Notes: generated from the letters alone by a model not told the origin. A DNA stretch of 64,000 bases from Ciona savignyi (GCA_000149265.1 CH002858.1:204063-268062); one strand, 5' to 3'. Positions 22,871 through 35,812 are shown, counted from the stretch's first letter. Numbers and translations are program-made.

Positions 22871-24002
22871 TACCGGTGTTTTTTTCCAACTATTTACCTT
22901 TTTGGTGATAGGTTCTAAAAAATGCACCGTTTTGATTTTACGCCTTATTTCTGCATGCGAAAACAATCGGGTTTCCTCGTGACCTAATTACTTCTGGTAT
23001 GTCTAATATAAAGTGTGTCGCGTTTGTTTCTGCAGTAAGAAACTAATGGTTTTTCCGAGTCAATTATCCAAACTTGAAATCCATGTTTGTTGATTAAGTA
23101 TCTTAGGTGATATACAGAAACATTTAAGAAAAATGCTAACATCTCTAAAATGTTCGTCTCGATTAAATCATTTCTTTGTTTTCAGATACGACGTAAAAAG
23201 AAGAATTACGTACTTGATACAGACATGTGAAATTTATTTTTATTGGAAAACGACTGAACATATACTGTAACTTCATTGTGCTTAGACGGCGTCTCTTATT
23301 CAGAGTTTGAAATAACGCGTCAATGTCCAAAACTTTATGAATTTATTCGAAAATTGACACGGGAACGAAAAGTCTTGTAAATGACGGTTTTCTAAGGAAA
23401 AATATATGTACAATTAAGAATGATCACAATTTACTAATTCAAAAAATAAAAACAATATTTACCAAATTGTGACTAAACAGGAGCCAAAATTCGTCAGATA
23501 CATCTTAACAATAACCGATAATTACAAAACATACTAACTAAAACTATCAAAGACCGATTACCTCACGATAATAAGCAGGCGGTAAAAAACGAGGTTTTTA
23601 TACTTCGGTGAAATGATGGGAAAAAGGGAATACTAGTATATAGCGATCTTATTTCCTCGTGTCATCGATATAAATACTGTATATACAATAATGGCGACGA
23701 TAAATCTTACATACATCACTATAAATTTATTACACCGTAGATAACACCAATAATAAATTGACTTAGAGAAATCTTTCTTTTCAGTTTAAGTGTGGTTTTG
23801 TTTGTGGGGTTTTCCGAAATAACGGTTGAAGATGGTATTGGATGCCTGCGTATTTTTCACATCGAAATGCTTTATTCAATTTATGCCGGTAAAGTGACTG
23901 GATTAATATTTTCATTTATTTCAATTCTGTATTTTATTCTTTTTCCACTTGAAATTTGAAGCAAATTAGCTATTTTAGTCTAAGACATTAACAAGGGGAT
24001 AG
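22871..24002. other. Spacer, nothing recognised
   Basis: AT-rich with no credible exon or repeat end that I could identify. Confidence 0.5.
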
Positions 24003-24294
24003 AGGATAGGATATTCATGTTTATCCCCGTGAATGGGAAAACCAAGCGGGTTAACATACGGGCAATCGGCAGATCACCTCGCGCCCATCGTCGGGTTCCC
24101 GGAGCTATTGCAACGTGTTGTGTATGATTCAAACGTTCCTTCATTTTGGTAGAACCCATTAATCCTCTGGGTTCAGGCAATATCCGTTAAGTGCCTTGCC
24201 CAAGGACAAAATCGACTAGTTAGCGACCAGTTCAGATTCTGTAACCGTTGGCTAAAAGGCTTTGCACTAAACCGCCAGACTAACCGGTCGGATC
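24003..24294 (-). mobile_element. tRNA-type SINE, near full length
   Basis: Runs from the 3' tail (AGGATAGGATATTCATGTTT) through the conserved core to a head region read on the minus strand as GGTTAGTCTGGCGGTTTAGT, which resembles a tRNA box A. The 3' end on the minus strand finishes in a repeated ATCCT motif. Confidence 0.85.
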
Positions 24295-24754
24295 AAGAAA
24301 AATAAATAGAAAAAAAGAATAAATGGCAAAAAACGGTGGATATGTGCTTATATTCTGATTTCTAGTGGAATTTTTCCTGGCGTGATTTACATAAATTTGC
24401 CACTGCATATCTAATACATATTAGCTAACACCTCTTTATATATGTTAATTTATTAGACCATTTTATTTCTGTAATTATGCAGCAGTGAAGCTAACTAATT
24501 GGTTCAAGTGCTAGGGGGTTTCCCGAAAAACGGTTCAGGGTGGTTTGGGGTGTTTAAACTTTTAAACTGGGTTGTTTTTGGTCCATTAGTTTTTTTTTAA
24601 CTGTCGGTTAAAGAAAACAAACCCCATGAACATACTCCTGTGCTATGTAAACTACCCTCACTATGATAACCTTCCGTGACTGAAACAAAGTCGTTTTATT
24701 TTTCACTAAGTTTATTATAAATTGAATGTTTACAAACGACATCCCAAAGCTTTC

Positions 24755-24787
24755 TCAGTAAGGTACTTTTTTGGGTTCATCACAAAC
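24755..24787 (-). other. Possible alternative terminal exon of the claudin-like gene
   Basis: On the minus strand, acceptor TGTTTTACAG is followed by the short frame VCDEPKKVPY and TGA. AATAAA follows about 40 bp later (plus-strand TTTATT at 24711-24716, another at 24695-24700). It would join in frame to a GT inside the last claudin exon (after ...KKQS or ...NILA). The donors there are weak, so this could be an alternative tail or chance. Confidence 0.35.
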
Positions 24788-25345
24788 CTGTAAAACATGG
24801 AAATAGTAGTTTCTAGTGGTATTGCCCAATATTATGTTGCTCGAATAAACCAGCATTTTGTTTTTCGCTGTTAGCAATATGCAACGCAATAAAACTTGTT
24901 TGAGGGGAAAAGGAAATTTCCCCGTCGTACGCAACACACCGCTGTAGCTGCACTAACCCAAGTGTGGGCCGGAATATAGTGATGAATGTGATTCAATGTC
25001 CCTCGCATAATCCAACTTTAGGGAGAGCGGAATTGGAATACTATTTTACCTGAATGTAACTTGTTTAGACTTAGTCTAATATAGGTCTTGTAGAAACTGC
25101 AGGTACTGGCATTTATGAGATTTTTTGTTGAAGACATTTGAAAGGTGTCAGCTGTTAAACAGCATGCAGCTGGTTACCGTTTTTCGTTTTTGTTACTTAA
25201 TCTAAATACCGCTCAGCCACAGAACAGTCATAACAGAATTTGAATTTTTTCAATATGGATCCATTTTATACTACCATGGCAGTAATTTGTGTTACCTGAT
25301 CCGTAGATCACACCACAATTAATGCTTTCAATTATCTATTTAAGC

Positions 25346-26240
25346 CTATATGATTCGTACCGATTGTTTTTTGTACCCTTTTACAGCAAGAATATTACAG
25401 AATCCGCCGGCAATAGCAACAGGCCAATATACCCAACCAAGGTAAAACGCAGCTCCAAAAGATCCAAGACCTCTGATGAGACCACTTGCAAATGTTGTTG
25501 TGTAGGTGATCATCGCTGCTAATTCTAAAATTCCTGTGGACATCGATTAAGCCAAGGTAATAGGTACAGCCACACTCAGTTTGGTATAGATAGAGAGAGT
25601 CGACCGACAACCGAAATTTATCGAATCAAAGACGGAACAATACCACTCTCGTCCGTATTTTACCGTGTGGTATTTTGGTGGTAATTTATTTGGTTGTTAT
25701 TTGTCTGGTTTGTCTTTTTCTGACACTATGGTCAATACGTCCCAATTACATTAAACAACACGGTTAATTTTTTCACATGTCGCTACAACTAATAAGTTTA
25801 CCTGCAAACATATCACAGCAACTAAGCGCCAATATCAAGGGAGCAAAATTCTTGGTAAAGCAAAATCCAAAGCTGATAAAAATTTTAAGACCAAGTGTAC
25901 ATGCCGTTATTATGAAGAGAATCCGAGTTGCGTCTTCTCCGGCAGACATGCCCCACGCTGGAAATTTTGACATTGAATTTTTTGAATTCTTATGTTTGTT
26001 TCACTGTACAGCTTTATATAAGACAAACGAAATTTAAAATCTCTAAAATAGACCTCTAATTATACCTGTTCCGGTGCAGCTGTTTTGAAATATAGAAGAG
26101 CAAGAATTCCACAGACCGAAGGTTAATAAGGCAGTGTGATACCAAGAGCGTAAACCCATGGAAAGTCCGAATAAAGTGCTCCCAACAATACTCAAAATCG
26201 TACCACACATATGGCTCATTGACATGCCTGATCCATCCAT
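25346..26240 (-). CDS. Claudin/PMP22-type tetraspan protein
   Basis: Three exons (26240-26066, 25957-25802, 25533-25346) encode 172 residues. Four hydrophobic segments are visible: CGTILSIVGSTLFGLSMGL, ATRILFIITACTLGLKIFI, LALSCCDMFAG joined to ILELAAMITYT, and FYLGWVYWPVAIAGGFCNIL. Between the first two lies the claudin signature W...GLW..C.......C (SWYHTALLTFGLWNSC then NSCTG). Claudins form the strands of tight junctions; PMP22/EMP relatives share the fold, and I cannot place this one in a subfamily. The first extracellular loop is about 30 residues, shorter than the usual roughly 50. The end SVRII then TAG has no -YV PDZ motif; see the possible terminal exon at 24755. Confidence 0.75.
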
Positions 26241-26754
26241 AGTGATAAAACTTGAATTAACTAACTTTTTACTGTGAATAAATACGAAATTAGACTCCGA
26301 ATACTTTTTAAGGTCGACTTTGAAATTTACAATTTCTATATCGTCTTAGAGCCTATGTGTACGGAAAGAGAATATCGTATTGTGAATACTTTTTCACTCA
26401 GTAATTTAATAGCCTCGTCTCCTTGCGATGGCCTACAGATTAAACAGGAACAAAACCGTACTTTCCATTCAAACATGGTCATTCTTTCATATTTATTTAA
26501 GAATCAATAGGTCGACTCCCATCAGCTATTGTTAAATTAGCAATTGAAAAAGGGCATGACGTGACATGTTATTTAATATGAACCATAATGTAGGTTATAG
26601 GTAAGAAAAGTTTAAGCTTGACAAATAGACAATTACTATATATACCAAAGCAGATGTTTTGGTTTAATCACCATCGAAAAGTTTGTTTATTGACACAAAA
26701 AAAAGAAAGGAGAAGATGTTCATGTTTTTTTTTATTGAAAAAATAAACACATAA

Positions 26755-26870
26755 GGGGAGGTATCACACGTGCAGCCGACAGATTACCTCGTGATTACGT
26801 GACGAAGATAGCTTACACAGATAATATTATCTTCTCGCGTCCAACGTCGGGCTACCATAGCTCTTTTAAT
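26755..26870 (-). mobile_element. SINE relic
   Basis: Weak but ordered similarity to the SINE core: ATCACACGTGCAGCCGACAG, ATTACCTCGTG, CGTCGGGCTACCATAGCTCT. It sits directly beside a full copy. Confidence 0.45.
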
Positions 26871-26894
26871 ATGTTTAGGAGGAGGAGGTGGAGG

Positions 26895-27182
26895 AGGATA
26901 GTCATGTTTACCCCCGTGAATGGGAAAACCAAGGGGGTTATCACACGGGCAATCATCAGATCACCTCGCGCCCATCGTCGGGTTACCGGAGCTATTGCAG
27001 TGTGTTGTGTATGATAGACACGTTCCTTCAACTTGGTAGAACCCATTAATCCGCTGGGTCCAGGCAATGTCCGTAAAGTGCCTTGCCCAAGAACACAACC
27101 GATTAGCTAACGACCGGTTTCGCACCTGCAACCTTTCGATTGAAAGGCGACGCACTTAACCGTTAGACCAACGGGCCGGACA
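26895..27182 (-). mobile_element. tRNA-type SINE, full length
   Basis: Best-preserved copy. On the minus strand it begins GGCCCGTTGGTCTAACGGTT (tRNA box A-like) followed by a box B-like GGTTGCAGGTGCGAAACC. It then runs into the shared core and ends AACATGACTATCCTCC. A GGA-rich microsatellite lies just outside the tail. Confidence 0.88.
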
Positions 27183-27886
27183 TTATCTCTAGTGCAAAAT
27201 TATTTTTCCGCATTTAGATTCAAGAATATTCTTGAAAACTGCTTGATTAAAACTGCTTTCGGTAAAAAACGCTTGGTAATAAAAAAAAGTTGTGGAAATA
27301 CCATTTCAGTTTGGTCAGATTATAAAATATACGGAATTTCTATTCCAATAATATAGCGGCCATGGACCTTTCAATTTTGAAACATCGATTCACCGAACAC
27401 AATATACAACAGATGTTGGCGTATGCTGTATTTTAAACCACGATTTGTACAATACTTTCTTACAATGAACAAAATGAAGCGAAGTTAAAATTTGCGGGAT
27501 ATCTGTACGAGTGAAAGTTAAAGATTCATTTATAAAGTTAAAAAATGAAATATGAACTGAAAAAACGTAAAAAAGAGCATGTTGTATTACTATAAAGAGA
27601 TTTTGACCGGTGAACTATATTTGAAACCGTGGCACTGTTTTTTTGGCAAAATAATTGTGTAGCAATGCAACATTTAAACTTAAAGCAAGATACACTTGAT
27701 AAAATCCAAGTTCGTTGAACACAACGAGAATAGAAATGGTGAAATATACAGAACAAAGAGTAAAAAGGCTACTAGAACTCATTCAAAACGACTGGTGATT
27801 ATCCCAGAAGCTTCACCAATGCAACAAAAGTGTTAAATAGTCATTCAACAATAGAAGTGTGTTAAAAGGTAAGTAAGTTGTTTTAG

Positions 27887-28123
27887 TGGCTCAGACATTT
27901 GATTCTCGGTCACCAGCGGTAAGTAAGGCGGTCTCCGCATCACATGCCACCACAACCGCAGGTGTATTGCTTGTTTCGTTGGTCACTTTTTCTTGGGCAG
28001 TAGGAATCTCCTGGTTCTTTTGGTTGTTTATCTGGTTCTATGGGTGGGGAGGTTTGTTAGAAAAATTGACAGCCAAGAGTAGGAGTGAAAGAAAGTTTAT
28101 AAATATTAAAAATATTATTATTT
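27887..28123 (+). CDS. Possible exon encoding a membrane segment, unknown
   Basis: An open stretch of about 79 codons sits between an acceptor (TTGTTTTAG, ending near 27886) and a donor (GTAAGT near 28124). It reads AQTFDSRSPAVSKAVSASHA, then a long hydrophobic aromatic segment (TTAGVLLVSLVTFSWAVGIS, WFFWLFIWFYGW), then a basic tail. No ATG in frame; no homologue recognised. The stretch lies on the strand opposite the ACVR2 3' end. It may be an exon of an unfound gene or chance within a 3' UTR. Confidence 0.25.
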
Positions 28124-28207
28124 GGTAAGTAAAACAAATTCTCCCAATGATAATTCAAGACCTGACAATAAGCTTTAATGTTAAGAAACTCTTATTATCA
28201 ATTCCTT

Positions 28208-31200
28208 TTAATCAGCGAGTTCAGGAGAAAAAAAACGATTTGTATCGGAGAGGGGAGAAGTAATATGAACCTGCAGGTCAGTATCATTTGTTGGGATGAT
28301 AACCCCGTTGCCGATGAGTGGACTCCCGTTGTGAATGATATCCATGTTGAGCATGTTGGGGTGCATGGGGAGCTCATTCGGTGCAAGAACTAAGCGATGC
28401 AGATGANNNNNNNNNNNNNNNNNNNNNNNNNNNNNNNNNNNNNNNNNNNNNNNNNNNNNNNNNNNNNNNNNNNNNNNNNNNNNNNNNNNNNNNNNNNNNN
28501 NNNNNNTTCGCCTCCGCATCATGATCCCAGCAATCCTCCATCGTTTCGCACAAGATCCCCAATTACCTGGATGAGATGGTTGATTATCAGGATAAATATC
28601 TGGACTATAACGCAAGAAGTTAAATCAAAAAAGCATCTTTAATACAAGGGATTGGATATCAGATTTTAATTTTAACAACATGTAAATAATATTAGCAATT
28701 AAGTCGACTTGGATATAATTTTTACCTCGTGCTGTCTCCAGCTATCTTTAACGACAGGTCTTGATTTCTGGTCAATAACCAACGCTTGCATTTCATCGAG
28801 TGTGGGGTGTTGTCCAAGCTCCAGTTCATAAGGCATAAGATATGTGGGGGTGGCACCACCTGCCAAAAAAAAGCAGTGCTAAACATGGATGGAAGTTGAC
28901 TAACAACATGAAAGTAAAAAACATAAAAGTCATGTTGCTGTGTCAATTGTATTATGTCACTGTGTTCATTGAAGCTTAACATTCATTGCAAGTTCCAGTT
29001 GTTGAAATGTGTACATACCTGGCGAATCAGAGCATCTCGTTATAATTTCCCACATGACAAGAGCGAATGCGTACATGTCAATACGCAAGAAAGCATCTCT
29101 CTGGAAGTTAATCGCTCCTTCTAAAATTTCGGGTGCCATATACCGCCGAGTTCCAACCTATAAGTATACTATCTTTGTTAGAAATTCTTTATAAAATCGA
29201 GTGCGAATTGATAAAAAATTAATTATTAAATGTTTATACGAAGACATAGAATTTTCTGATTCACCTGGTCTGATGCTATATAAAGTAAATATATTGTAAC
29301 TAAGACATAGTTTTATATAAGCTATGACACTAACGGAGCTATAAACACTTTGTAACAATTGAATCAAAATAAATTTCTACAAAATCAATAGTGAAACTTC
29401 AAAAGTAATTATTGACATTTCAAACACCAACAATAAATATTTCAGTAGAGGACAAACCTGGCCATGGTTTTCACCGGCACATTCCCCTGGGACAAACTTA
29501 ACCGCGAGGCCGAAATCAGCAATGACAGCAGTCATGTCAGTTCTAATAAGCACATTCTTACTCTTGAAATCTCGGTGAGCGATTGCTGGTTTATATCCTT
29601 TGTGCGGCTCCCTGCTTGAAAGATAAACTTGGGATTGCTACTGCTGTGTTTTGCATCTACACTTGATGCAAAACCCAGTTGTAAATAACTGCATAGGTGG
29701 AATATTGCATACTTTAAAAATCAACAATTGACCCTGGTAATGGGGGTAATGGGCAACAAGAAGTTTGTAAATGCACTATGATAAGCTAAAAGTAGCTTGA
29801 AAGTGGTTGAATTTGTTACTTATATACTGATAGGGGGAAAGTTTCATATTGATGAATTTATCCAGAATTATATTTGGACAACTTGAGAAAAATTCATGTT
29901 GGGTAAAGAGTTACTTTATTTGCAACTGGCATTATAGTGCATATAACAAAAGTAATTCTTTTTAAGTTTCTTACTATACATTAAAATTAAAACAATTGCT
30001 ATGCATTTGCCATGAATATGCGAACATAGATTATACAGCCCAACCCATAGCACCTCGTGCACCACATCACAGCGGATAGTGTTATTACCTGTGTGGTATG
30101 TCCTCGTGTAGAAAGGATAGTCCAGTTGCCATGGTTTCCATAAACTTTAGTGCAACGGGAAGAGACATCGTGTTGGTCTTCAGATAATCTGCCAGAGATC
30201 CCTAAACATTGGTGTGGTTACAAGCGGAAGCGGTGCTAATAAATTCGATCTGTATGCTAATGTAAAGGACCCGAACCTCTTTAGTGTTTTTGGACCGCTG
30301 TTTGCTGCGATCAAGTAAGGGGAATGATAATTATTTGTTCTGTAGAATTAGCCTACAGCAGCACTCCTAGATTTCTTAGAATTGCCGTTAAAAGTAAATT
30401 GCCCCTATAAAAGTAGACATACTACTTTAAATCGGTTTAAAAGTTGGAAAATTTTTTATAAATAATTCTAAATGTCCGTCTGCCAAATACCTATGTCAAA
30501 AAAAAAGATAAACGAAGTTAGTCAGCGAAACTTAACGAAGTATAAAAATCTTGTTGTTAAAAGGTATTTTCATTTTTATTTAGAACGGGAGCTTATTATG
30601 CAGAAAAAAGCCTATTTGGTGCTAATTTTAAGAAATAACATGAAAGTGTACCAGCTCATGGAACTCTGTGATGAGCCATAACTCAGCTTCCACGGCAACT
30701 CCACGGCTCGCAGCTGCTATGAAGTTCAGTATATTGGGATGGTAGTGCACGAGCTCAGTGTTGAATACTTCCTGCTCATTGAGCCATGATTGTCGGTCCT
30801 GCACAGTCGGTAGTAGTTTAAGCAACAGGCACAGGATGTGTTGTTTAAAATTATGCAAATAGTCAAACCTTTAGAGAAAGAATGGGGAAAACGCAGTAAG
30901 TGCTAACACACGGTAAATTATTTTCTGAAATTCCTGCAAGTTAAAATATTGCTGAGTAGTACATTGCCCCAAGACACACAGTCCGAGTTTGCAAAGGTTA
31001 CGAACCTTGGATCTAGCCCACACGTATGAACGCTGTACTCAGAACAACTCCACAGAGCCAAAAATAAAAATTTTATTCTTAAATGTCTGAACAAAGGCAG
31101 AGCTCTCTGGTGTAACACACTATCTAGAGAGAGAGTCATACACAGTTTTTAGATATCCCTATTATTTCTTGCATAAAAGAACCACAAAAAAAGTTAAATG

Positions 31201-34200
31201 GCAAAAAATAAACCTGGACATAGAAGACTTTGACTGCCACAAATTTATCCTGAAGCTGTGCTTTCCACACGCAGCCAAACCTTCCTCTTGCTTTTATATC
31301 AATCAACTGGGGCAGCTTGATTTCGGGCTGCATCATGAAGTTTGGGTGTTGAGCGGTTGCGTTTAATGCTGATCCTGGTGTTTGCTGTGGAAAGAGTTTA
31401 AGATTTTATTTGACACATTTTATTCCGACTGTTAATTGGGAAACACTGGACATTTCAAGTGCAACATAAAGCCTGGAAATCTAGTTGTTATTTCTATAAA
31501 ATTTACTTCTGAGACACACCATATATACAAAAATGTTTGTTCTAACTTTTTCCTAGAAAAAAACATACTAAACAAACAACATACCACACTTGCTATTTCT
31601 ATATTGGAGTAAGTATGCTTTCTTTTTCTGTAACACCAGTATATGAAGACCACAAGCACACTGAGCAGAGTGATAGGAACAAGCGTATACGCCAACACCG
31701 TCCAAATCTGGTTCTCATCACTGGATAGCTTGATTACTGGCCCTGGAACTTAAAAAATAAAATTATCCCGCCAATAAAAATTATTTTCAGCTGGATTTAG
31801 GTAATTCACTTTCCACTATACAACAATTTTAAAGTAATCAAGAAACTGTAATAGTTCACAGTAATCAAAGAAAGGCCCAGCCAAGCACTTTGTATACATA
31901 GCACATAGCTTTAGATGTTATTATATATATATATATATATATACATGATAACTAAGTACTAGTATCAAAAATATGTTAACTACGACTGCCCGAAATTAAC
32001 ATAAAACTGCATAATTCAAGACTCTAATATCACTGTTAAGTTGAATTTGGATTACAATTTTTTCAAGCTTACCCTCTGTGTCTTCTGGTTCTTTAATATT
32101 GGGGTGCATGAAAAACTGTGAATTGCAGTAATCCTGGTCACAGCAACAAAACAATATTGATTTCTTCAGTAATGCATCACACCTAAAAAAAAGTTAACAT
32201 GTTAATTTAACAACTTGTTCATTATAAAAGCATATTTAATTGGGTTAATGTTTACTGCCGTTAGCCGAAAGTTTAATTAGGAATAACTACACCTGTTTTT
32301 TCATTATTCCAAACAACTAGTGCTAAACGGTAGCATGCGTACCACAATGTCCCGAGATCAAATTAACTTTTCGACATGTGGCTTTTCAGCCATTTTTATT
32401 ACGGTGTTTGGTGAGATTATTTTAACTAGATGTGTTTTTCCTTCTTTTGCAAGTTATCTTAAAACAACACAGTTCATCACTCAATGTCATTCAGATACAC
32501 TTCCAATACTTATTAATGGAAATCTCTCTTGGATTAAAATAATTTTTATTTTTGAGAAAGTATGTACCATAATTGACAGACCATAAGATGCACTGTCAAT
32601 AATTTTTTTGCTTCACAACAAGTGTGCCACCACACTCCACTGTTTGACGGCAATGATAGGTGTGCCGCGAGAAAATAATATTTTTTTAAACACAGTTTTA
32701 ACAAAATAAAAGGGCTATCAGACACTTCGCTTAAAATATAATAATAAAATGTATAAAGCTTGTTAAAAAACCTCCCATTGTACATTTATAATAATTGATA
32801 AAGTAATAATTAGATTTTCCCCATGACTATAAGAACTTAATTTTAACATTAACATTTTTGACTGCGAAACAACACTGTGTTGATTTTTGTTTGTATACCA
32901 ACATTTTAGACTTAAAGGTTCTGGAAATATATGGACAAACAGTAATAGAGGAACTTTTCCCAAAGTATAATGAATGTTTGCATAACAAACGCCATGAATA
33001 TATCACTCGCCCATTTAATTTAACTCCCAATAAAGCACCCCACTTAGGAGTGCTTGTCTGCCCTTTTTTCAAATGCCATGGCCATACATGTATCAGTTTA
33101 TAAGGCTGTAAAATAGGGTAAGCAAAATTTTTATTTTCAAAACGAAACTAAACTGCACTATTGGTGTTTATGGTCCTTATTTTTTCCCCAATTTAAAAAA
33201 ATTAACTAAAGCTTTAGTTGTGTTGTTTATTGTTTTGATTTTTCAGTTTTTGGTTATTGGAAAAGCAGATTAACATAGACCTGTCAAACTTTAAAAAATA
33301 TGAATTTTGAGATAAAAACAATGAGATAAAAAAATTTCCATTTTACAATCAAATGTTCAGTGATGAAACAACAATTCATTTAAAGGTGGCAAAAGTATAT
33401 TTCTCAGATTAAACTTGATGGCTAAAGCTGGTCATTCCCACACTCTTTACTACTACCAATGTAATGCAATGCAAGTGATAGGCTTTGATGGGATCACATA
33501 ATCACAATTAGATCATTTATCAAGCTATAGACCACTTGTTTTACCTCACAAATGTGATTACAAAAAGTTAATAGATGTTGAGCTGTAGTAGATCTCACAT
33601 TGTGACCCTTATAGTCTATATAGTATTTATATATTGTTTACAATTTGGTTAAAATCCCAAATAGTTTGTTGATTACAGAAGTTGTCGTATCCGCTGAATT
33701 TTTGTTTACCATTAGCTAACAAGAAAAGGATATGTTAAAGGGTAAAATTTACCTTTGAGTGCAAGGTTTAGTCTGGGTCCAACAACCCTTTCTTAATACT
33801 TGTATTCTTCCGGATTCATTCTTCCAACTAACAAAGCAGTTTATCCGATTGCCAGGTAAGTCCTTACCCGTCTCACATCGTTGTGTAGTGTTGCACGATC
33901 CGTTCTCATCTATTTCCTGAAAAATAAAGATAACTATAAATTCACTTATAGGTATCTTGATAAAGTGTCGTTGTATTTATTTTTACAGGTATTCAATAAA
34001 TATAAAAAATGTGTTGTAGATGCCTTATGGCTTTAACTCTAATCAGCAACCATTTTTTACATAGGTTTTATTGTTAAATATACTGGTGAAAAAAGTTAAA
34101 ACTTACAGAATCACTGCAGACCCGCTCATTAACTGGCTGTATTTCATGATTGTCGTAGTAATATTCACACATCAAATGTTGGGATGCAACTCCAGTAAGC

Positions 34201-34229
34201 AAATAGCCAGCAACAATATACATCCACAT
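28208..34229 (-). CDS. ACVR2: Activin receptor type II, TGF-beta family receptor Ser/Thr kinase
   Basis: Eleven exons: 34229-34107, 33916-33753, 32182-32073, 31748-31585, 31384-31214, 30798-30652, 30201-30089, 29611-29458, 29157-29019, 28859-28726, 28566-28208. Signal peptide [16 protein letters not shown]; an in-frame ATG at 34280 could add 17 residues. The Cys-rich ectodomain has [14 protein letters not shown] and [10 protein letters not shown]. One membrane segment lies near 148-170. The kinase has [15 protein letters not shown] (about Lys239), HRDFKSKN (about Asp345), DFGLAVKF and [20 protein letters not shown]. Type II receptors bind activin/BMP ligands and phosphorylate type I receptors. 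The last exon has an N gap and one extra base at 28557-28560 that breaks the frame. The C-terminal tail after the gap ([11 protein letters not shown] to PELAD) is longer than usual. Confidence 0.92.
28407..28506. other. Assembly gap (100 N) inside the last ACVR2 exon
   Basis: Exactly 100 N, the usual placeholder for a gap of unknown size. The flanks are the kinase end (CWDHDAEA) and [11 protein letters not shown], between which type II receptors have only about a dozen residues. Confidence 0.95.
31921..31943. repeat. (TA)n microsatellite in an ACVR2 intron
   Basis: About eleven uninterrupted TA units. Confidence 0.9.
32600..32710. mobile_element. hAT-like MITE fragment in an ACVR2 intron
   Basis: AGTGTGCCACCACACTCCAC, then GGTGTGCCGCGAGAAAATAA and TTTTAACAAAATAAAAG. 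This parallels the order of motifs in the fragment at 5307-5440 (GCGGCACACTACT, GGGAAAATGATAATATT, TTTACTAAATAAAA). Confidence 0.45.
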
Positions 34230-35767
34230 GCTGGCACAGTAGTGATTTTTCCAAACTGGATAATGAAAAACAGAACACATACTTTAAAATATACTCCACA
34301 CAGTTTATAAATTGCCCATGTAAACTCATGATAGTAGATTTTAAACTCGAATATATTATTATGTGTTTCAATTAAACCTACATGCCACTTACAGATGAAC
34401 ATCTGAACATAGTCACGTAGGATACAATTTGTATCTGTATACTTGGATACACAGAACTCTTTCACACAATAATGAGGCTAAGTATACGTAAATTTAAGGA
34501 CGTATATAAACAAAAGGAGTAAGAAAGTGTTGTAAGTACCTGAGGTTTTTATTCATCCAGCCACTGCTTGTTAGACATACTTCTTGTAATTCATATTACT
34601 TTAAGTTTTATATACTTTATTATTTATATTGTCTAATACAGCCACTGTGATACAGATATTGATTTGATGTACCATAATTTTAATTCATACTCATTTGTTA
34701 TAACTATACTTATTGTGTTGTTTTAAGAATTTGTTAAGATTCATGGTAATATTCATATTTCATATATAACAAAGAATGTAAATACGTGAGATAACGTTAC
34801 AAGTCTGGCTGGTTAAAATGCAGCGCGACAAGAAAGCTGGTTTTGTGACGCAGTGCAAGCGACTCCGTGTCGCTGTAAACGACTCAAAGCAACAGAAGTT
34901 GAATTAGGGCGCCGGTGAAGTAATATTAGGAGAACAAAAGAGAGAAACGTGACGAGACGAGGTGGCGTCACGAAGCACGTCACACAGGATAATAGTCATA
35001 ATAAAAATGGCTGCTCATTGAGCGTTTTTAATCGACAGGCAATGTTATCCAGTGATGGAGAAAATATTGCAGTGTGGATAAATCAAAATTGTATGTCATT
35101 CTATAATAATTATACCTCACGAATGAAAAGGAATTCCATTTTTAATTTACAGCTATATTTGTATTATGCGCCGCACAAACTCCAAGTCTCCAACTAAGTT
35201 GGTATGTAGGAATAGCGGCATTGAACAATTCTATCGGTAAAAACGTACCGGAGATTTGCGTTTTAATCTAAAGTAAACAGCGCAATACGCTGATTAAGTT
35301 GCGAATTGTGAGTAATAATAGAATTAAGCAATTTAAAATATTTCTTTTACAAAATTCCAACTTTAACCTTGTGTTGTTCACTTGTTCGACCACCATAATC
35401 AGTGGAATAAAGGGGTGTCTTAAAACACTGATACATCACCACTGCATCATTGAGTACCCCTTAAACCTAATCCTATACACCATGTGGCACCCTGGCTACT
35501 ACTCTGGATATAAAAGTAAGAAAATATTTTTCAGAACGCTACAGTGTGTACAAGGTATACAATAAAACATTGTAGTAAGCAAAGCCAGCTGTCAAGAGAT
35601 GTTTCTAAAAAATTGACAAGATATTAGATTTATAAAAATGATTGTAAAATTTACTGGTGTACAGAATACAATATGCCTTTACTTCCGCATTAAGTTCTTG
35701 TTAAAATATGCTCCTAAATGTATTTTTGGTCAAGTCTATTAAATTCTTAAAGCACATGGGCTTTGTG

Positions 35768-35812
35768 CAGTAAATCCAATGCTGTACGATCAGTAAATCC
35801 AATGCTGTACGA
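35768..35812. repeat. Direct duplication, 22-bp unit, period 23
   Basis: CAGTAAATCCAATGCTGTAC plus GA occurs at 35768-35789 and again at 35791-35812. Confidence 0.9.

Noticed and set aside
26799..27155. Frames such as MPGPSGLMGSTKLKERV on the minus strand
   Set aside because: They translate the SINE core; the same peptide-like string recurs at 23980 and 52643 because the repeat is shared.
32320..33103. Plus-strand frames of 81-88 codons within an ACVR2 intron
   Set aside because: No splice or start support, no homology, and they overlap a hAT-like fragment.
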